In this document: positions 22,601-31,563 of the stretch, piece after piece
Layout of the letters: every line of letters begins with the position of its first letter
Numbering within the stretch: position 1 is the first letter of the stretch
NCBI GenBank assembly: GCA_964036195.1
Contig: OZ038457.1
Location: 18,627,147 to 18,691,146, forward strand
Direction: 5' to 3'
DNA: 64,000 nucleotides
Source: Sphaerolaimus hirsutus
Taxonomy: Eukaryota; Nematoda; Chromadorea; Monhysterida; Sphaerolaimidae
Made by a program: the position numbers and the translations under genes
Notes under the pieces: model-generated
Database searches by the model: none
Told to the model about the DNA's origin: nothing
Seen by the model: the letters and a program-made list of their open reading frames with translations, nothing else

Positions 22601-25191
22601 AATTTCTGGCGAAATAATAGATCCCCCCCCTCGAATTATCCCCCCTCAAATTTTGCTGGCGAAATAATAAACCCCCTGGGGGTATTTTGAGGTAATACGG
22701 TATTAAGAATTCGGTAAACTCATGGTAATCATGACAGACAAATCGCCAATATACTACAGACAAAACGCGAATGCAACACAGACAAAACGCGAATGCAACA
22801 CAGACAAAACACCAATGGATCACAGACAAAATGCTTTGGCATTTTGCTGTGTTGCATTGCTGTTTTGTCTGTGTTGCATTCTCGTTTTGTCTGTGTTGCA
22901 TTCACATTTTGTCTGTGTTGCATTCGCGTTTTGTCTGTAGTATATTGGCGATTTGTCTGTCATGATTACCATGAGTTTACCGAATTCTTAATAATCTGAA
23001 CATAAAAATGCAATCTCCATGTGATTCTGATCATTTTAAGTGTTCATTGGTGAAAATCGGCTGAGAAATGGCCAAGAAATTAAGTTTTGAAGTTGCATGC
23101 ATTGTTCTTTGTTTACCAACGCAATCGATAATCGATGCAATAGGCCTAACAGACGCGTGCATAATTGTGGCGTGCCACGCGTCAAAAAAGATTTTTGATC
23201 TGATGCAAGCAGTGTTCTTGCATCGCAATAAATATTGCATAAGGCGTGGCGTGAGTCACTGGGTGTGCAACAGACGGCCAGTTATAGGCTTTTCGCCATA
23301 TTGGATTTTTGGGGGTCAATGGCGTGTTCATAAAAATATGTCTTTTGCCTGTGCTATGGAATATTCTGTGTATGCGCGTGAAATAGAACCGCTATATTTA
23401 CTTTCTGAAATTCGATAACTGTTAAAACTCGATGAGCGAGATGGTATATTTTTAAGAAAAAAAAACATGAAAAATCGACATGTGCAATAAAAATAAATTG
23501 AGACATTACATGTCAATATTTTTAATTTAGAATATCCCTGGAGTTCTGGAGTTATTCACATTTTATAAACTTGACACGCATACGCAGAATGTTTGCATAA
23601 CACAGGCGGGGTACTATTTTTGAATGCGGCCATTGGCCTCATTACGTCGTTAATCAGCTTAAGTGGCATAATGGTGTCTGTTGCACACCCGTAGACCCAA
23701 GCCACGCGCCGTATGCAATAGAAAAGTACTGACAATAAGTGTAAAACGCCATTTATCCGCACACGCGGGTCAATGTAACGCACACAGGTGGTAATATATA
23801 TAAAATGGGTCGATATAGTCCTCATACAAAAAGGGCTGTCGGCCGATATAGTCCTCGAGGACTATATCATCCCCCGGGGTAAGAAGTCCATCGGGGGATA
23901 AATCCCGGTAATCGCACCGGACCGGACCGCTTATTTGGAAAATCCACCGTAAAGTACCGTGCCGTTTACCGCAATGTGAGAAATTTACATTACCGTTTAC
24001 CGTAATGCTGCGATTACAGCTTGGGCGTAAAATGAATTACAGGTGAATGGATACAGATATGGTGTTGTAATTTCAGTCAAAGAAAGCGCACATGCAGATG
24101 TTGCTTGTGTCCAAAGCTCATGCTTTTTTTTTTAATTGTACTAGAAGTTATGAATTTTGGCACAAATTTTTTTAATTTTACACCCTAATTTTACGCAACT
24201 TACAGAGCATAATTGAAAAAAATTGTGCTAAAATTCATAACTCCCAGTACGACAAAAAAAAACTAATGAGGTTTGGACACAAGAAACGTCTGCATCTAAG
24301 CTTTCTTTGACTGAAATATCAATGTCGTATCTTTATACATTCATCTGTAATTAATTTTACGCCCAAAATCAATTTTACGCCAGGTCAATTTTACGCCCGA
24401 GCTGTAATCGCAGCATAAAGCCGTTTGACACCCTAATTGGAGCCATCCCCCAAAAAGGTCCAATCTGATTACCGTATTACCTCGAAATACCCCCAGGAGG
24501 TTTATTATTTCGCCAGCAAAATTTGAGGGGGGATAATCCAAGGGGGGGTTAATTCGAGGTAATACGGTATTCACCCCCCCCCAAAAAAAAAACCCTCCGC
24601 ATTGTAGCCATGTTTCCACTTCAATAACAAACACATCAGGTTTGCACCGTGTCGATGATTGTGCTGACTATCGCAGTGGTGGTTTACGTGCTCTGGATTG
24701 ATGCAATTCTAGCGGACATAAGAGCGCAGGTGGGTGTAACAGAATGGTCACATGGGGGCGTTACCAAGCCCTGTAAAGTGTAAAGTAAAGTGTCAATGTA
24801 AAGTCAAATGCAAAGTTAAATGCAAAGTCAAATGTCAATTGTCATGCGAAGTGTCAAATGTAAAGTCAAATGTAAAGTAAAGTGTCAATTGTGTATCCAA
24901 ATCTTATGTTTTTGTATCCAAATAGGATTTTTCGACGTAAGCTTTGGATACAAGAGCATAAGATTTGGATACACATTTGACACTTTGATTGACATTTGAC
25001 TTACAAAATGGACCCACCTCGACTAAAAAAAGAAACTTCTGCCATTTCAGGATGCCAAAATGTCAACCAATGATTTCGACTACGCATTTTATGTCGCCAT
25101 AAGCGCAATCGTAATATTGGCGCTAGCCGATGTCATGGCATTGGCGCTGACAATTATGTCGAAAATTTCCGGACAGGAGAAGCCCGTTTGA
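19695..25191 (+). CDS. Claudin-like four-pass membrane protein, copy 2
   Basis: Paralogue of the genes on either side. Five exons: 19695-19761, 20901-21046, 21685-21810, 24640-24729, 25051-25191; 189 residues. TM1 occupies most of exon 1 and is completed in exon 2 (SVSFATPGW). The first loop has EHGILFSIC and a second Cys before VWE. Exon 3 carries TM2 with LQLFAFAWNIVVC. Exon 4 carries TM3 (VCTVSMIVLTIAVVVYVLW). Exon 5 carries TM4 and ends EKPV. All phases agree. Introns are far larger than exons: intron 1 holds a 756-bp palindromic element, intron 2 a family D and a family C copy, and intron 3 (2.8 kb) a nested palindrome and other insertions. Family is assigned from the W-G[IL]L-C-C pattern and topology; the exact role is unknown. 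Confidence 0.85.
20093..20848. repeat. Family E element with about 280-bp inverted arms
   Basis: Outer ends are TACCGTATATCCTTGAATAA and the inverse TTATTTGAGGATATACGG. Inside, 20183-20460 and 20546-20827 are near-perfect reverse complements, sharing for example GGTAGGGCGTACGCCCG with GGGCGTATGCCCTACC. The loop is about 85 bp. It lies in intron 1 of claudin-like copy 2. Confidence 0.9.
21056..21271. repeat. Family D element in claudin-like copy 2 intron 2
   Basis: It begins GGTGGCAGTCCCAAGCCCTG and ends CAGGGCTTGGGACTGCCCCC. It starts only 10 bp after exon 2. Confidence 0.85.
21304..21500. repeat. Family C TIR element in claudin-like copy 2 intron 2
   Basis: Left end GTATACTCGGCGGACAGCAC and right end GTGATGTCTGCCGCGTATA. 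The interior shares GGTTCATTATTCAGATGGGT with the copy at 148-312. Confidence 0.8.
22311..22702. repeat. Family E1 element inserted in the palindrome's left arm
   Basis: Ends TACCGTATTACCTCGAATTA and TGAGGTAATACGGTA flanked by TA, which fits a TA target duplication. C-rich CCTCGAAATACCCCCC tracts lie at each end. The right arm has an intact TAATCTGAAC at the matching place, so the insertion is younger than the palindrome. Confidence 0.88.
22703..22992. repeat. Perfect 85-bp inverted core with 22-bp tandem units
   Basis: 22703-22787 and its mirror near 22908-22992 are exact reverse complements by eye, starting TTAAGAATTCGGTAAACTC. Between them, 22-bp units of the form AACACAGACAAAACGCGAATGC are repeated on both sides of the centre. 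Confidence 0.88.
24004..24416. repeat. Inverted-repeat element (TGCTGCGATTACAGC ends)
   Basis: Left end ATGCTGCGATTACAGCTTGG and right end GAGCTGTAATCGCAGCAT. The arms share TTACGC, TCAGTCAAAGAAAGC / GCTTTCTTTGACTGA and AAGTTATGAATTTT / AAAATTCATAACT. It lies in intron 3 of claudin-like copy 2. Confidence 0.82.
24470..24570. repeat. Short family E1 element
   Basis: Ends TACCGTATTACCTCGAAATA and TCGAGGTAATACGGTA. It contains ATTTCGCCAGCAAAATTTGA, also present in the E1 copy at 22311-22702. It ends about 70 bp before exon 4 of claudin-like copy 2. Confidence 0.85.
24750..25010. repeat. Family D element, expanded and diverged
   Basis: The left end GGGGGCGTTACCAAGCCCTG is clear; the right end is worn. 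A central hairpin uses GTATCCAAATCTTATG and CATAAGATTTGGATAC. It fills most of the 321-bp intron 4 of claudin-like copy 2. Confidence 0.65.
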
Positions 25192-25497
25192 ATAGAAATT
25201 GGAAAATGGGATGGAATGTGATTTTTGAAGAGGAAAAATGATGTGATTTTTTTGTTTGGGGTGAATTTGTTGATTTTGGTTGATTACACGGAGATAAATG
25301 GGTAGACAACTTTTATTGCTTGGTCAATTTCATGTTTTAGAGTATTGCAAACGGCTGAAATGCGAATGCAAAAGACACTGGGACCAGATGCGGGTACTCG
25401 AACTGATGCTACTTAACTGCAGTAACTGGCAGCGTGGCTTATGCCTATTCTTGTTATAATAATAGAATTTCCATGAAGTATCCGTGCATTGGAAATT

Positions 25498-25560
25498 TCG
25501 GGGGGGGGGGGGTTTAACGAGGGGGGTATTTCGAGGGGGGGGTATTATTTCGCCAGAATT
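25498..25560. repeat. Family E1 fragment
   Basis: G runs with GGTATTTCGAGGGG and GTATTATTTCGCCAGAATTT words. Only one side of the element is visible. Confidence 0.6.
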
Positions 25561-25699
25561 TTTTCGAAATCCCAGTACTAAATTGTTGTTTGAAACGTAC
25601 ACAAACGTCGAAAAATGCAACCAAAACCGCCATTTATAACACTTTATACCTAGGTCATTTGTGCATATTGATCGGTTCAACATTCCCAGCTTCCATCAG

Positions 25700-25970
25700 C
25701 ATCACGAAATTTGTCGTGAAGTGTCTTCAACGCGCTTCACCTAGCTTCACCGATGCTGCAGGCGCTTCCAAAATTGTGGACGACACTTCACTACGCTGGC
25801 GCTTCCACACTCTTACACTTCGTATACATTTCGTGGCAGCACCATATAAAGAAGCGTGAAGTGACTTCACGCAGATTTTTGTGAAGCGTGTGGAAGCTCT
25901 AAGGTTGCTTGGTGAAGCGTCGGGATGTATCAGCGTGAAGTCACTTCACGACACTTCACGCGTTCACAAT
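25700..25970. repeat. Array of CTTCAC / GTGAAG words
   Basis: More than ten copies of CTTCAC or its complement in mixed orientation, including the palindromes GTGAAGTGACTTCAC and GTGAAGTCACTTCAC. They form a self-complementary array without a coding frame of note. Confidence 0.75.
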
Positions 25971-25994
25971 CCCAATTTTTACTGCGATTTGAAG

Positions 25995-26415
25995 TACCCT
26001 AAATCCTCGAATAAGACCCCAGGGGAGTTATTTTTTCCTCAGACGTTTTGGAGGGGGGAGTTATTCAAGGGGGGGAGTTATTCGAGGGGGGGAGTTATTA
26101 TTTCCTCAGGAAACTTGGACTTAATTCATTGTATGGATGCAGTATGTAAACTCGTTAAATTCAGGGATTTCATCGTCCAATAACAACAAAACGATGTGTA
26201 TACACTGCATACACATTATGTATATGCTGTCGCTGTCATAGGCTACTATTCTTTTATAGTTTTGTATTGTATTCTTTTCATCCGAGGGAGGAGTTTTTTT
26301 AGAGGGGGGAGTTATTCAAGGGGGGGAGTTATTTTTTCCTCACCCCGCCAGCAGGGGGGACTTATTCAAGGGGGGAGTTATTCGAGGGGGGGGTCTTATT
26401 CGAGGATTTGCGGTA
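25995..26415. repeat. Family E2 element, inverted twin of 2691-3102
   Basis: Ends TACCCTAAATCCTCGAATAA and TTCGAGGATTTGCGGTA. The interior, with TATACACTGCATACACATTA and TACTATTCTTTTATAGTTTTG, is the reverse complement of the interior at 2820-2960. Confidence 0.87.
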
Positions 26416-26554
26416 GATTACGAATGAAGTGACTGAGCAAAAAGATCACATCCTTGAATAATTTCCGTGGGGAAAAACGCGCACATAGAGCGTAAAAATC
26501 GGACAAAATCGAATCCCCGAAAGCACGCAAGGCATCCAATCTTGCTTTTGGAAC

Positions 26555-26560
26555 TATAAA
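26555..26560 (+). promoter_or_regulatory. TATA-like box before claudin-like copy 3
   Basis: TATAAA lies 124 bp upstream of the ATG at 26679 in otherwise non-repetitive sequence. Candidate only. Confidence 0.35.
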
Positions 26561-26678
26561 ATCTCAACAAAAAGACCTATAGACCACAAACATTGTTTCA
26601 GCAATCCTTTCAGCATTCAGCAAGTTTAAACAGATCGAAATCTAACTTCAGAAACTAGGCTAAAAATACACTGTAATC

Positions 26679-29600
26679 ATGTGTGTTTCCACCGTGATAC
26701 AGATTATTTTCACACCATTCTTGTTCATTGGCTTCGCGCTGAGCTGTAAGTTTTCGGTTGAAAAATAGATCCATTTTACCCAATTACCCATCCCCAATAA
26801 TGGCCAAACACACTAGTTTCAACTGAAATTTCGAAAACACACAAATGAGCTTTTAACTGATTTGAGGTTATCGAATTGGGTCGTTTAAATCCCCATAAAC
26901 TGGGGTTGACAGTCTGTGTCTGTCAACTACTTGTCAACTATTAACTGTTGATACAGATAAAAAGTAACTGATTCCGGTAAACTCAAATGCGTTCAGAGTT
27001 GATTTGTGAGCTTTCTAATATTTGGTTGTAAGGCTCCAAAAACTCTAGTGTTTACTAATTAGCGTTAGAATTTCCTAGGGCACCTTACACGTGGTAAAAT
27101 GCTTTAATTCTACCGTATTTCTTCTATTAGAATGGCGGGTCTCCAATAGAAGGGCGTCTCCAATAGAAGGGTGGGCACAAAACTTAACTACAAAAATAAA
27201 AGGTCACCCTTCTCAATATTAGAAGAAACACGGTAACTGAATTTGGATCCAATAAATAGCACACTTACACCATACTCACATGACAGGCGCCGCCTTTTTC
27301 GTGCCTGGTTGGTACAAAACGTCGCAACTGGGAAACCTGAGTTCGACTGCTATCGACAACTATGAAGCAAAATTCGATGAGGAGCATGGACTGCTATATT
27401 CGACCTGCACTGAGCACAAAAATGAAACCTGCTGGGATTTTTGGAAGGTAAATTTGGGACGGTTTTTAATGGCCCGGCGTTTTCCGAAATTTCGGGAACT
27501 GATAGGTGAATCAGCTTTAATCGAAATTATTCATTCTGGTAAACTCAAATGTGCTAAATTGAATCATCAGTTTCCAAAATTAACCGTGAACCGGCAAACA
27601 CCGTTTTTTGGGAATGATAAATGTGACGGAAAAGTTTAATTTTTTTTCTTCAATTTAAACAGTTCAGCAATCAGTTTGAATTTTCGCTGAATATTTTTTT
27701 TATCTGAGCGATGCCGCGATGTAAAAGCCTTTAAGCGGGAATTAGAGCTCAGCGTCGATTCGACGTGAAATGATGACGTGAAATGTTGTCGTGAAATTAA
27801 TTACACGAGTGTGGATCATGCTACGGGTCTACAATTTTCTAAGGATAATATATGAATCAATACCTTAATCGTGTCCAATACTGAGTGTTATCAGCCACAA
27901 CTAGAGCGAATTGAAAAATTCAATTTTTATCATTTCACGTCATCATTTCACGTCGAATCGACGCTGAGCTCTAATTCCGGCCTTACAACCTCTATCGAAA
28001 TTTTGCAACCCCACTCAAATAAAAACAATATTTTATCTTCCCAGGATCACAATGATGTGAAAAACGCAATGATAGGACTTTTTGTTGTCGCTGTACTTGC
28101 CGAATTGTTCGCACTAGCTTGGAACATTGTGGTTTGCTGCTGCAAAATGTTGAGCTGTTTGCTCATTTTTGTTAGTTTTCATTTTTATTTTTTGAATAGT
28201 TTTGGAATGTATTTAGAATTTTCATATAAATTTTTACGAGAACTGTAAAATTTTACCTCACTGAGATGCAGAGTCAATAAATATAAATAAATATAATATG
28301 AATGAGATTTTCTTGAGATGTTTTCTTCTCTTAAAAATATAATCAAATTTCGTTTCGGATAAACCTGGGGAAAATAAAAATATGAAAAAATATGAAAAAT
28401 ATGAAGAAAAAAATTGAAAATACCCACCGTATTTCTTCTAATAGAATGCACCATTCTACTTTTTTACCTGCCGTTCTATGGGTATATTGGAGATGCCGTT
28501 CTATTGGCAACGATGGGTGAGTTCCCAAAATAAAAACACTTTCTGTATTTTGAGTTTTAAAAAAAATTAATATCTGTGTTTTGAGTTTTAAAAACTTGAG
28601 TTTCTGTGTGTATTTTCTCTGTGTTTTATTGTAAAAACTTGAGTTTTTTCATAAAAACTCAAGTGTTTTTTGATAAAAACTCAAGTTTTTTTTTGATAAA
28701 AACTCAAGTTTTTTTTTGGATAAAAACTCAAGTTTTTTTGGGTAAAAGTTGCATTTTACAGCATTTTACTGTAGAAACAGTGGTTTTCTTATCAAATATT
28801 GGTTTTGCACACATTTTTCGGGTATTGGAAAATTTTCATTAGTTCACTGCTGGTCCAGCGGGAACCACGTGTGCAAGGTGTAAAGTAACCGGAGTATAGT
28901 TGCAAATGGATGACCAAGAAACACCTTTGACAGCTTGGGAGGTGAGGAGCCCTCAGTTCCACTGTGTGAGCTAGTAGACATTCCTCAATACTCCGTATTT
29001 CGAGGGGGGGGTATTTCGAGGGGGGTTTATTAATTCATAGTGCCCATTTTGAGGGGGAGGTTTTCGAGGGGGGAAATACGGCATGTTATACAGTAAACGC
29101 ACAAACGCAGGCGTGCACCATAGCTGTGTTGGCACTGACTTCAGCAACAGTTCTTTATGCGGTGGAGATTTCCGATTTTGGCCGTAATATGACCAATTTT
29201 GGTCGTAATTTCACCGACCCTTCTACTATGATGTATTACGCTGCAGTTACTACACTGCCTGTGGTGACCACGGAGCCACCTTCGGTAAATATTCAGATTT
29301 TTTCTTCAATTTTTCTACTCATTTATCATTTTCAAATACTCAATTCACCAGGAACATTCATTGCTAATGCTAATAATGCTAATTATCAGGTCACCTCGAA
29401 TTTAACAATAGGTACATTTAAAGAGTAATACACGTTTTGCTACAAAATAAAAAATCGAGTTTTCATTGTGCCTAATTACACACACTGGTTTTCTAGCGAC
29501 ATTTTAAAAAAATGTGGAAAACTCATTTTCTCATAAAATACATCAGCTTTTGAACGTGATGAGTCAAATTAAATTTACCGAGATGAGTCATTTTTTGTGA

Positions 29601-30576
29601 CGTAGAACAATCACTCACTCCGGTAAACTTCTATTCATTCAAAACTGACTTATGGGTGTTCCAATTTTTTTATTAATTTGTGTAGAAAACCAGTTATAGT
29701 GCGCGAAAGCTCATTCAGATGAAACATGATTTTATTGTAAAATGTGCAGTTACTGGGGCAGGGGTATCTCGAATTTTGACCCTCCGAGTGGTTGGATAGA
29801 TAGCTGGAAAAATTTTTTTTTTGGGGGGGGGGTTGTGGTGGTTCGATATTTAGGCAATTTCAGGGTGTAGAAGGAAGAAAAGAGCGAAAAATCGCTAAAA
29901 GTAGGCGTAAAATAGCTGAAAATAAGTAAATAGAAACAACAACTAGTATTTTGGAGGTGAAAATGTATAAAATAATATGAAAAATAGCGATTTTGAGTGA
30001 AAATTGGAGTATAGTTTCTCAAAAAGCGCTCAAGATACCTAGGTAGATAGCTGAGCGATTTGGGGGGGGTTAGGGGGAAGTAGCCCAAAATTTTGCCTCC
30101 GGGATAGATAGATAGCTGAGCGGCCTCAAGGATAGATAGATAGCTGGGCGGTTTGGGGGGGGGGGGTAACCCTCCCCCCATTCGAGACCCGTAGTGGGCT
30201 ATATGACACTCCAGGGGGCGCTCCTATATCCTGTAAAATGTCAAGTGTCGGGCAAACTGTTAAATGTCATGAAAAATGTCCGGTAAAGTGTCCAACAGAG
30301 TTTGACACTTTGCTTTTAACATTAGACATTTAACACGGCATTTTACAATACTTTTGACACTTTGCATGACATTTGCCATTTTACGGGGTCTGAGAGTGGC
30401 ACCAGAAACTACCAGACTACAACTACTAAAAACTTTTTCCCCATTTCAAGTTGGAAATCTCTAGCTTCGACTACGGCTTTTTCGTGGCTATTGGTGCTAT
30501 AGTCTTCATGGTGATCGCGGACATTTTCGCCATAGTTCTGACAGTTTTGTCCGCCGTGGTGCCCGTGCCCGTGTGA
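26679..30576 (+). CDS. Claudin-like four-pass membrane protein, copy 3
   Basis: Five exons with the same layout as copy 2: 26679-26745, 27287-27447, 28045-28170, 29111-29284, 30451-30576; 217 residues. Exons 1 and 3 are exactly as long as in copy 2 (67 and 126 bp). TM1 is split by intron 1 and is followed by FVPGW. The first loop has EEHGLLYSTC and a second Cys before WDFWK. Exon 3 has TM2 with LAELFALAWNIVVC. Exon 4 has TM3 and a longer second outer loop with two N-glycosylation sequons in a repeated FGRNMT / FGRNFT. Exon 5 has TM4 and ends PVPV. The role in cell contacts is inferred from family resemblance. The introns hold E, B, F and D elements and local inverted repeats. Confidence 0.85.
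26806..27060. repeat. Family B TIR element in claudin-like copy 3 intron 1
   Basis: It begins ACACACTAGTTTCAACTG and ends AACTCTAGTGTTTAC. It has CGGTAAACTCAAATGCGTTC and a CTGTCAACTACTTGTCAAC centre. Confidence 0.7.
27111..27235. repeat. Family E3 element
   Basis: It begins TACCGTATTTCTTCTATTAG and ends TTAGAAGAAACACGGTA. It contains two TCCAATAGAAGGG words. Confidence 0.8.
27735..27982. repeat. Inverted repeat with about 55-bp arms, claudin-like copy 3 intron 2
   Basis: GAATTAGAGCTCAGCGTCGA starts the left arm, and its reverse complement TCGACGCTGAGCTCTAATTC ends the right arm. The arms include ATGATGACGTGAAATG. The right arm ends about 60 bp before exon 3. Confidence 0.8.
28426..28507. 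repeat. Family E3 half element
   Basis: It starts ACCGTATTTCTTCTAATAGA and contains TTTTTTACCTGCCGTTCTAT, shared with 17118-17295. No right terminus is visible. Confidence 0.65.
28625..28745. repeat. Tandem repeat TGATAAAAACTCAAGTTTTT
   Basis: Five to six copies of a 22-25 bp unit in which AAAACT is followed by AAGTTTTT, so each unit is itself a weak hairpin. It lies in intron 3 of claudin-like copy 3. Confidence 0.8.
28990..29093. repeat. Family E1 short element, 18 bp before an exon
   Basis: It starts TACTCCGTATTTCGAGG and ends GGGAAATACGGCATG. It sits directly upstream of the acceptor of exon 4 (29110) of claudin-like copy 3. Confidence 0.75.
29470..29705. repeat. Family B TIR element
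   Basis: Left end ACACACTGGTTTTCTAGCG and right end TAGAAAACCAGTTATAGTG. The interior has the GGTAAACTTCTATTCATTC type arm. Confidence 0.65.
29755..30195. repeat. Family F element (TATCTATC/GATAGATA, G/C tracts)
   Basis: It begins GGGGCAGGGGTATCTCGAAT and ends CCCATTCGAGACCCGTAG. It has repeated GATAGATAGCTGAGCGGC words and G runs of up to 12. Relatives lie at 40724-40862 and 57948-58412. A long minus-strand open frame across it is Pro/Tyr-rich repeat translation. Confidence 0.78.
30210..30405. repeat. Family D element in claudin-like copy 3 intron 4
   Basis: It begins CCAGGGGGCGCTCCTATATC and ends GGTCTGAGAGTGGCACCAG. It has AAATGTCATG-type arms. It ends 45 bp before the last exon. Confidence 0.75.
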
Positions 30577-30867
30577 AATGATTTGAGGTGCTCGGAGGTG
30601 TGAAGTGTGTGATTTATTTGGGTAGATTTGAATGGATCTTTGAATAATCGCCCCTGGAAATTCGGGGAGATTTTAGATATCGGGGGTCAATTTGCTGGAT
30701 TGGATGTCGATATCGAGTCAGAAAATTTTTTACGTAGGAAAGTCATGTTTTTTGAGCCCTACGCTGAATACCAGTTCCTTTCGGTTAGACTGATTGAGAA
30801 CATGATTGAATGAAATAATTTCAATGTTTTTATATTATCACATTCAAACACCAAAAACTCTGTCATA

Positions 30868-31563
30868 AAATACTCCCCCCCTAAAAACCTCCCCGCTGAA
30901 ATTGCCCCATAGTCATGACTAGTGATGGAAAAGCGCCAGAAAAAATGGCGCCAGGCGCCAAGGGCGCCATGGCGCCATTCGGAAAGTGGGCGCCAAGCGC
31001 CAAGGGCGCCACAGAGAAAGGGCGCCAGGCGCCAAGGGCGCCATTCAGAAAGTGGGCGCCAGGCGCCAGGGGCGCCACGGAAAGAGGGCGCCAAGCGCCA
31101 AGGGCGCCATGGCGCCATTTGGAAAATAGGGCGCCAGGATAAAAAAGTGCCTACAACACCATGCGTGTGCTAAAACTGTTTCTACAGCACCATTGTACGC
31201 GCATTCATTTCTTTATTCGCGTACTCCAGGATGTAATGAACAAAAACAAGGCTAGCAACAAAATTGTTTTGAATAAAGTGCAGCACTTTATACAGCACTC
31301 ACCGTGAAACCCTGCTGACGCCTTTTTGGCGCCCTTCTAAAGCAGGGCGCCACGGAAAAAGGTCGCCAAGCGCCAAGGGCGCCATGGCGCCTTTCAGAAT
31401 GTGGGCGCCAGGCGCCAAGGGCGCCACAGAAAAAGGGCGCCAAGCGCCAATGGCGCCATGGCGCGGCGCCCTTTGGCGCCCTCAAATGGCGCCAGCGCCA
31501 TGGCGCCATTCCATCACTAGTCATGACAAAATCTTCGCGGGGGGATTATTCGAGGATATAACG
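30868..31563. repeat. Family E element split by a family H insertion
   Basis: Remnants ACTCCCCCCCTAAAAACCTC on the left and GGGGGGATTATTCGAGGATA on the right flank the H element. They look like the two sides of one E element. Confidence 0.55.
30920..31519. mobile_element. Family H TIR element with GGCGCC arrays and 8-bp target duplication
   Basis: Ends are TAGTGATGGAAAAGCGCC and GGCGCCATTCCATCACTA. The direct repeat GTCATGAC flanks it exactly at 30912-30919 and 31520-31527. TAGNG-like termini plus an 8-bp duplication fit the hAT superfamily (established trait). The body is two arrays of GGCGCC-centred units (about 30943-31134 and 31325-31508) around a 190-bp unique spacer. No transposase frame is present, so it is non-autonomous. 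Confidence 0.88.

Larger units (their letters stand above)
22071..23232. repeat. Long palindrome with arms of about 375 bp
   Basis: Left-arm segment 22071-22312 matches the reverse complement of 22991-23232 at roughly 90-95 percent, for example GATCAGAATCACATGGAGAT against ATCTCCATGTGATTCTGATC. The arms are collinear once the E1 insertion 22311-22702 is removed. Part of the arm (CACTTAAAATGATCAGAAT) also appears near 53280-53300. Confidence 0.88.
21891..23900. repeat. Composite 2-kb nested inverted-repeat element
   Basis: The outermost inverted ends read TATCCCCCCATGGACTTCTT and AAGAAGTCCATCGGGGGATA and continue inward through CTCGAGGACTA. Inside lies a palindrome (22071-23232), itself interrupted by a family E1 element (22311-22702) and closed by a perfect 85-bp inverted core. 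The whole structure sits in intron 3 of claudin-like copy 2. Confidence 0.85.

Noticed and set aside
29750-30181. A 143-codon minus-strand open frame
   Set aside because: It translates the GATAGATA and G/C runs of a family F element and has no domain.
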